Positions 59,901-64,000 of a DNA stretch of 64,000 nt are shown here, piece after piece. The translations under genes were made by a program, and so were the position numbers. The notes beneath the pieces are model-generated. The model was not told the DNA's origin. It made no database searches and worked only from the letters and a program-made list of their open reading frames with translations. Each line of letters opens with the position of its first letter. The stretch's first letter is position 1. Source of the DNA: Muricea muricata (taxonomy: Eukaryota > Cnidaria > Anthozoa > Malacalcyonacea > Plexauridae); contig OY979728.1 in assembly GCA_963855995.1 (NCBI GenBank), positions 4,885,330-4,949,329 on the forward strand, written 5' to 3'.

Positions 59901-62900
59901 GATCCAGCAAATCATTATAAGTAGACCTGAGGGGCTATTTAACAGTTTAGATTTGCCATGGGATTTAACGTTTAGGGTATTGTAGCCCCTGATCTGAAGA
60001 TCCCTCGCAGTGGACCTCCTAAATTTACATGTAAATTAACCTATTTTACATCATGTGATCTGAAATGTTTCACTTTTATTGGACATTCAACAATCACGTT
60101 ATCTGGAACGAGTTAATTTACATGTGCGTTGAGGAGGTGTATTGGACGCGAGGTTTTGAAAAACTGAACATTCTCATTGGTCAAACACAGAAGCAAGAGC
60201 CAATGAAAATCACTCTTGCGAGCAATAGATGCTAAACCAATCATGTTTTTGCTTGTCTACCTACCACTGTATTGTTACAACACACTTGACACAGATAATC
60301 CATTTCAGTACAGGGGCATTGATCGAGACCATAGAAAGAGCAGATCGAACCTTTGCACTCGCCATCTTTGCACACATTTGAACCATTGTTGCAGATTTTG
60401 TTGTCAGGCTTGTGTTCAGCGATGGGACACGAACTATTACCTAGGGTATAATAAGAGTATAGTAAGTGTTGCTTTGAAAATGCTACCGGAAGCGCTTGTG
60501 GGAAAGGTTAATCACCAAAAATGAGAACCTTTTGTAAAAAAATGTGAACTATGTGGCTCCCCCAGAAGATTTCTGAGGGAGATTTCAATCTGCTTGATTG
60601 GAAGTAAATTACAAATCTTGAAAAGGTACACCATTTTATGTTATTGGCAACCTCGTTTTCTGTTAGACCATACGGTTAGACATATTTACTGAGGCGCTAT
60701 AATGCAAAAAATAAGATAACTTACAAGGAGATGCAAAGGAACATTCTGTTTCTTCTTGGCAAACTTTTATCTTTGTGTCGTTGTTAAATGTACATTCGTT
60801 CGTGCAACATGCTCCTGCTTTGGGGCTAAGTTTAAAAGAAAGGAGAATTTTTTTGAAACATTTGTAGTATTCTTCCCTTGCAAGTGACGCGGTAGCTGAG
60901 AGGCGGTTGTTGCTTTTCTTTGAGCACTTTGCAGAGCTTTTTTTGCAAATTTGCACTGAAATCAAAATCAATAACAAAAAAGAACGCTTTAGTAAATGGT
61001 GACAAAACTCTGTCCAAGATTACATCCTGAAGCTTAAGAGATTAGTATTACTCGTATGTTGTAACGTAAAATTTTACAATATATATTTGGAAACTTTCAG
61101 TAGGTGAAACAAATAGTCTGACACTGCCCTTTTACTCTCGAAATCAATACATGACAACATGAGTATTTTGCTCACCTGCATTGTGCTGTTGACTTAAGAC
61201 TACATCCGCGAATACCCAGTTCTTCATCCTTGGCGACACAGCAAGGATCCCGCATGTGACAGTCAGCCTTAGCTCCACAGTCGCATTGTTCTCCTGTCTC
61301 AATTATCTCATTACCACAATATGACCTACCGTCTGCAAAGAATCCAAATACGTTTTCCACAAGCGACAATTTTAACTTCTAAATTTATTGCAATGCAACT
61401 TAAATCTTCGTAGTAAATGTGGACGGATAAATTGTAATGCAGTCTTGGAAACATATGAGACAAAATAAAGTTTAGTTTGTACTAATGAAGAAACAGTGTG
61501 ATGTAAGCACTTCTGAAGTCTTTACTTCCAGTTGTAAACATTTTCGAAATGATCGTGCTTATAGTTTGCATTGCTAGAAATCTTTTTAATCCTACACAGC
61601 CAAAAACGAACAACCTGTTCTGGCTTGATGAAACAGCATTGAACAATGTTTTACTGCCAACATTGTTCAAGGTTGTCAACAATATTGTTCAGCATTGTTA
61701 CACCTTATTGCAGGCTAGTTCAGGCTCAACAACTTGTTCAGTATTGTTGACAACATTGAACAATGTTGGCAGCAAAATATTGTTCAATGCTGTTTTCATC
61801 AGGCCAGAACAGATTTTTCGTTTTTGGCTGTGTACTTCAAGTAAAAAGTACCACCCATTCGTATTTTTAATGTGGATTAACGATATGCTTCATTCATGCT
61901 CTAATTCAGCAATCTCAGCTAAAATGTTAAAGTATATGCCCTGAAACTGACTAGGAGTTGAGTGTATGAAATTTTGTAAGTATTCGTGTATTGCTTTGCA
62001 AAGATCGCTTAAAAGGACAGTGTAACTTCTTTTTTGATACTTTATGTAGTGTAACTTAATGCGATATGTAAATTACAACTTATGTCGTCACTGTGCCTAA
62101 TCTTTGAAATTGCTAGTTTTGTAGCATAAGATAATGAGAAACAACCAAAACTGTGCTGTACGTGTGTAAACTACGATTAACCGCTTGGTGTTTGCACTTT
62201 TGTACGGAATTTATCGATCATGTTGAAATTACTGATGATTTTTGAAAAGTTATTATACACTGATGTCATAAGTTGTGTGATTTACATATCCAATAAAGTT
62301 GAATGTCTCGTGAAGGAAGAGAGCTAGAGAAGATGTACCAAAGAAGTTACACTGTGATGTTAAGCCATCTTTACAATGCAATCGATAATTACTTGCACAA
62401 AATTTTGTTTCATAAGCAGTTTTTTAGATGTAATGCTTACGTATGAAGCAATCTTCCAGTCTTGATTCAAGTACTCTGCTCATGTCAGCGATACTGCATG
62501 GTGAAAACTTGTGGTTATTTGGGTGTGCTGTGCCACTGGAACTTTTGTACATAATGTAGTTGCCTTGAGTGCCGCCTGGTTGACATTCTTTGGGATCGTG
62601 CTACAGAAATTGTTGCATCGTAGTTAGCGTTGAAGAAACGGTTCTTTCTCCAGATATACATATGCATATGAAATCAACTTTGGTTAATCACGACCGCTTG
62701 TACTCCTGCACAAAGTTTATGTATTTGTTGTTGACTTCTTTTGTGTTTACAACCAATCTTTTTCAGTTTTTTGTTAATATGCAAGTGTAGGATTGTTCAA
62801 AATGGCCTGCTTTAACAGGGTACATATTGGACACTGCCCATATCAGGACACTGCACGCATTTCATTGTTTATAGCCTTGTATGCCCTCAATAAACACTCT

Positions 62901-64000
62901 GATATATAATACCTGCGATCCAAAATTATGACCAAATTCATGAGCTATAGTTAATATCGCCGCTCTATCTCCTCTCCTTTTACCATAATTAAGAAAAGTT
63001 GCTACTGCGGTGTTAAACGACATGCTGTGGTGGTAGTTCCAGGGCTCACATATCCCACCAACCGTGCTTGGTCCCGCTAGCCAAGCAACGCCTACCACTC
63101 CCTTGGGGAAATCTCGGTAGGTCAGCAGTAAACTGAGACAGTATTTATCATGGTTCAGTTTGCTCCAGCTTTTGAGGTATTCGCCGCTGCTAATGTTAGT
63201 TGAAGAAGAAAATATAGCTAGAGAATCATAAAGAATAAGTGTAAGTTCATTTAGCTACCTCGTTTTCAAGTGAGCGAATTTTCTCAACGGCCTACTAATC
63301 CCAAAATGTCTTGATAGTACTTACTGATGTTTAGGACAAGAGTTAGTGGTGGGCACGACATCACAAAGGCTGGTGTCGTGGTTACACATGCTAATGTTAG
63401 GATCAAGTGTGTTCGTAGAAAGGGTGGGAAATCATGGCATCATTCTCCATAGCTGTATGATTGCACAGCCCGACTGTACTGGTATAAACTTAGGTCATTA
63501 TTTCATGTTACTGAAATACAAATATAATAGAAAGAATAACCCTTAATATATACAGGAATTATCAACATAGTTATACTGATAGAAGAATTTTTCGAAGTGC
63601 AGACCAAGCATGCAACACATGAAAATGAATGATTTAACTCTTTTTTTGAAGCCTAATTTTATTTTAAATCCATTTGATCGTTTTCGTAGGGAAGTGCATG
63701 AATTTCTTGGGGATAAAAAAATAAACAATCTTCAGGAAGGGTTCCAATCCGCACATATACCTACCTCAATTTGTGAGGGAAGTATTGGAATAGAGACGCT
63801 CTTTGTTAGTAGATACCGATTAAATGTCGGTTATTAAATATTGCAACTCATCAAGTTATAAACAAACAACCTATGTTGTTTACAGACAGAATGTTGTTGT
63901 TGAGCATTTGGAGAGTTGGCCAGTGGCGTGTCTGTCATACACGTGGTTAATATGGATTTTCTACAATGCATACATACCGTCAGATTCATGATCTTGGTAG
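56986..64000 (-). CDS. ADAM10-like disintegrin metalloprotease (5' part outside window)
   Basis: Minus-strand exons seen are 64000-63978 (partial), one ending 63325, 63189-62913, 62600-62441, 61332-61176, 60825-60725, 60440-60265, 58989-58832 and 57181-56986. The zinc site HEFGHNFGSQ is at the end of the 62913 exon, and the third ligand His plus Asp open the next, giving an intact HExxHxxGxxHD site. Then come NYIMY, disintegrin cysteines (GEQCDCG, CCTNEC), CKGSICSFYGLDQC, and a last exon with one membrane span (YIFMCIGIVTASNIMFLSYY) and a basic tail of about 45 residues. Phases agree across all junctions from 63325 onward. The start of the 63325 exon, and a possible exon before it, could not be fixed. 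ADAM10 sheds Notch, cadherins and other surface proteins. The order and the single-pass tail fit ADAM10 better than ADAM17. Confidence 0.87.
57360..57497. repeat. Foldback near the last ADAM10 exon
   Basis: ATTACTGCATGGTTGGC is mirrored by GCCAACCATGCAGTAAT, with AAGATTGCTAAAC and its complement at the centre. It is in the last ADAM10 intron. Confidence 0.7.
59240..59335 (-). repeat. Possible tRNA-like SINE remnant
   Basis: A box-B-like CGGGTTTGAATCCCTAGC is seen on the minus strand near 59255-59272, with a degenerate tRNA-like stretch upstream of it. It is in an ADAM10 intron. Confidence 0.35.
59385..59730. repeat. TTGTTACAAG-rich repeat element, second copy
   Basis: The same word composition as 54430-55100 (AAGTTGTGTTCGCAC, CTTGTAACAA, AAGCTTGTTACAAG). 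It lies in an ADAM10 intron. Confidence 0.5.
61595..61832. mobile_element. TA-flanked hairpin MITE, copy C
   Basis: CACAGCCAAAAACGAACAAC and the complementary right end GTTTTTGGCTGTG are flanked by TA. The interior matches copies A and B. It is in an ADAM10 intron. Confidence 0.85.

Noticed and set aside
61482..61944. Open frames at 61.5-61.9 kb (and 27.6-27.9 kb) with leucine/asparagine-rich peptides
   Set aside because: They lie in palindromic MITE sequence and run in both directions because of the inverted repeats.

Overview
The window is 64 kb of AT-rich animal nuclear DNA. It has intron-rich single-copy metazoan genes (SKA1, ANO8, AFG2B/SPATA5L1, an ADAM10-like protease), 5S rRNA genes, and a dense population of small inverted-repeat transposons. 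The 5S variant and the CARF/MULE/SWIM gene fit a cnidarian best. That placement is inference and could be another early-branching animal.

Layout. 1-4474 (-): 3'-truncated MULE-transposase-like gene with an N-terminal CARF/ALS2CR8-like region and a C-terminal SWIM finger; an intronic tRNA-Gly-like sequence carries a TCT anticodon. 4.6-9.1 kb: nested repeats, including a decayed L1/Tx1-type LINE interrupted by a 0.7-kb foldback. 9.5-15.5 kb: an inverted duplication whose arms each carry a 5S rRNA gene and a copy of SKA1 exon 2. 13040-19127 (+): a six-exon SKA1 gene. 21.5-30.4 kb (-): an anoctamin-8-like gene. It is head-to-head with AFG2B (30775-56412, +) across a 355-bp putative shared promoter. 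56986-64000 (-): the 3' part of an ADAM10-like gene, tail-to-tail with AFG2B.

The main finding is a complete Polinton (Maverick) at 35559-49931 (14,373 bp) inside an AFG2B intron. It is bounded by a perfect 6-bp target duplication (AATAGC). Its terminal inverted repeats are 587 and 689 bp and begin 5'-AG. All core genes are open: chromodomain retroviral-type integrase, minor capsid-like and major capsid proteins, a small basic pVI/pX-like protein, adenain-type cysteine protease, A32/FtsK-like packaging ATPase, and a protein-primed family B DNA polymerase spread over ten exons. It also carries a triple GRF zinc-finger protein, a small C2H2 protein, and two conserved-looking proteins of unknown function. 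Virion genes run inward from both sides and converge on back-to-back polyadenylation signals near 41.3 kb. Each terminal repeat holds a TATA box behind an array of TACGTCAC and CCAAT motifs, so the repeats look like the promoters of the two outermost genes, GRF (left) and polymerase (right). A shared ATG inside the repeat starts the GRF protein on the left but becomes a 7-codon upstream ORF before the polymerase on the right.

Exon boundaries were set by reading GT/AG sites and checking codon phase by eye. Nothing was confirmed by transcript data or database search.
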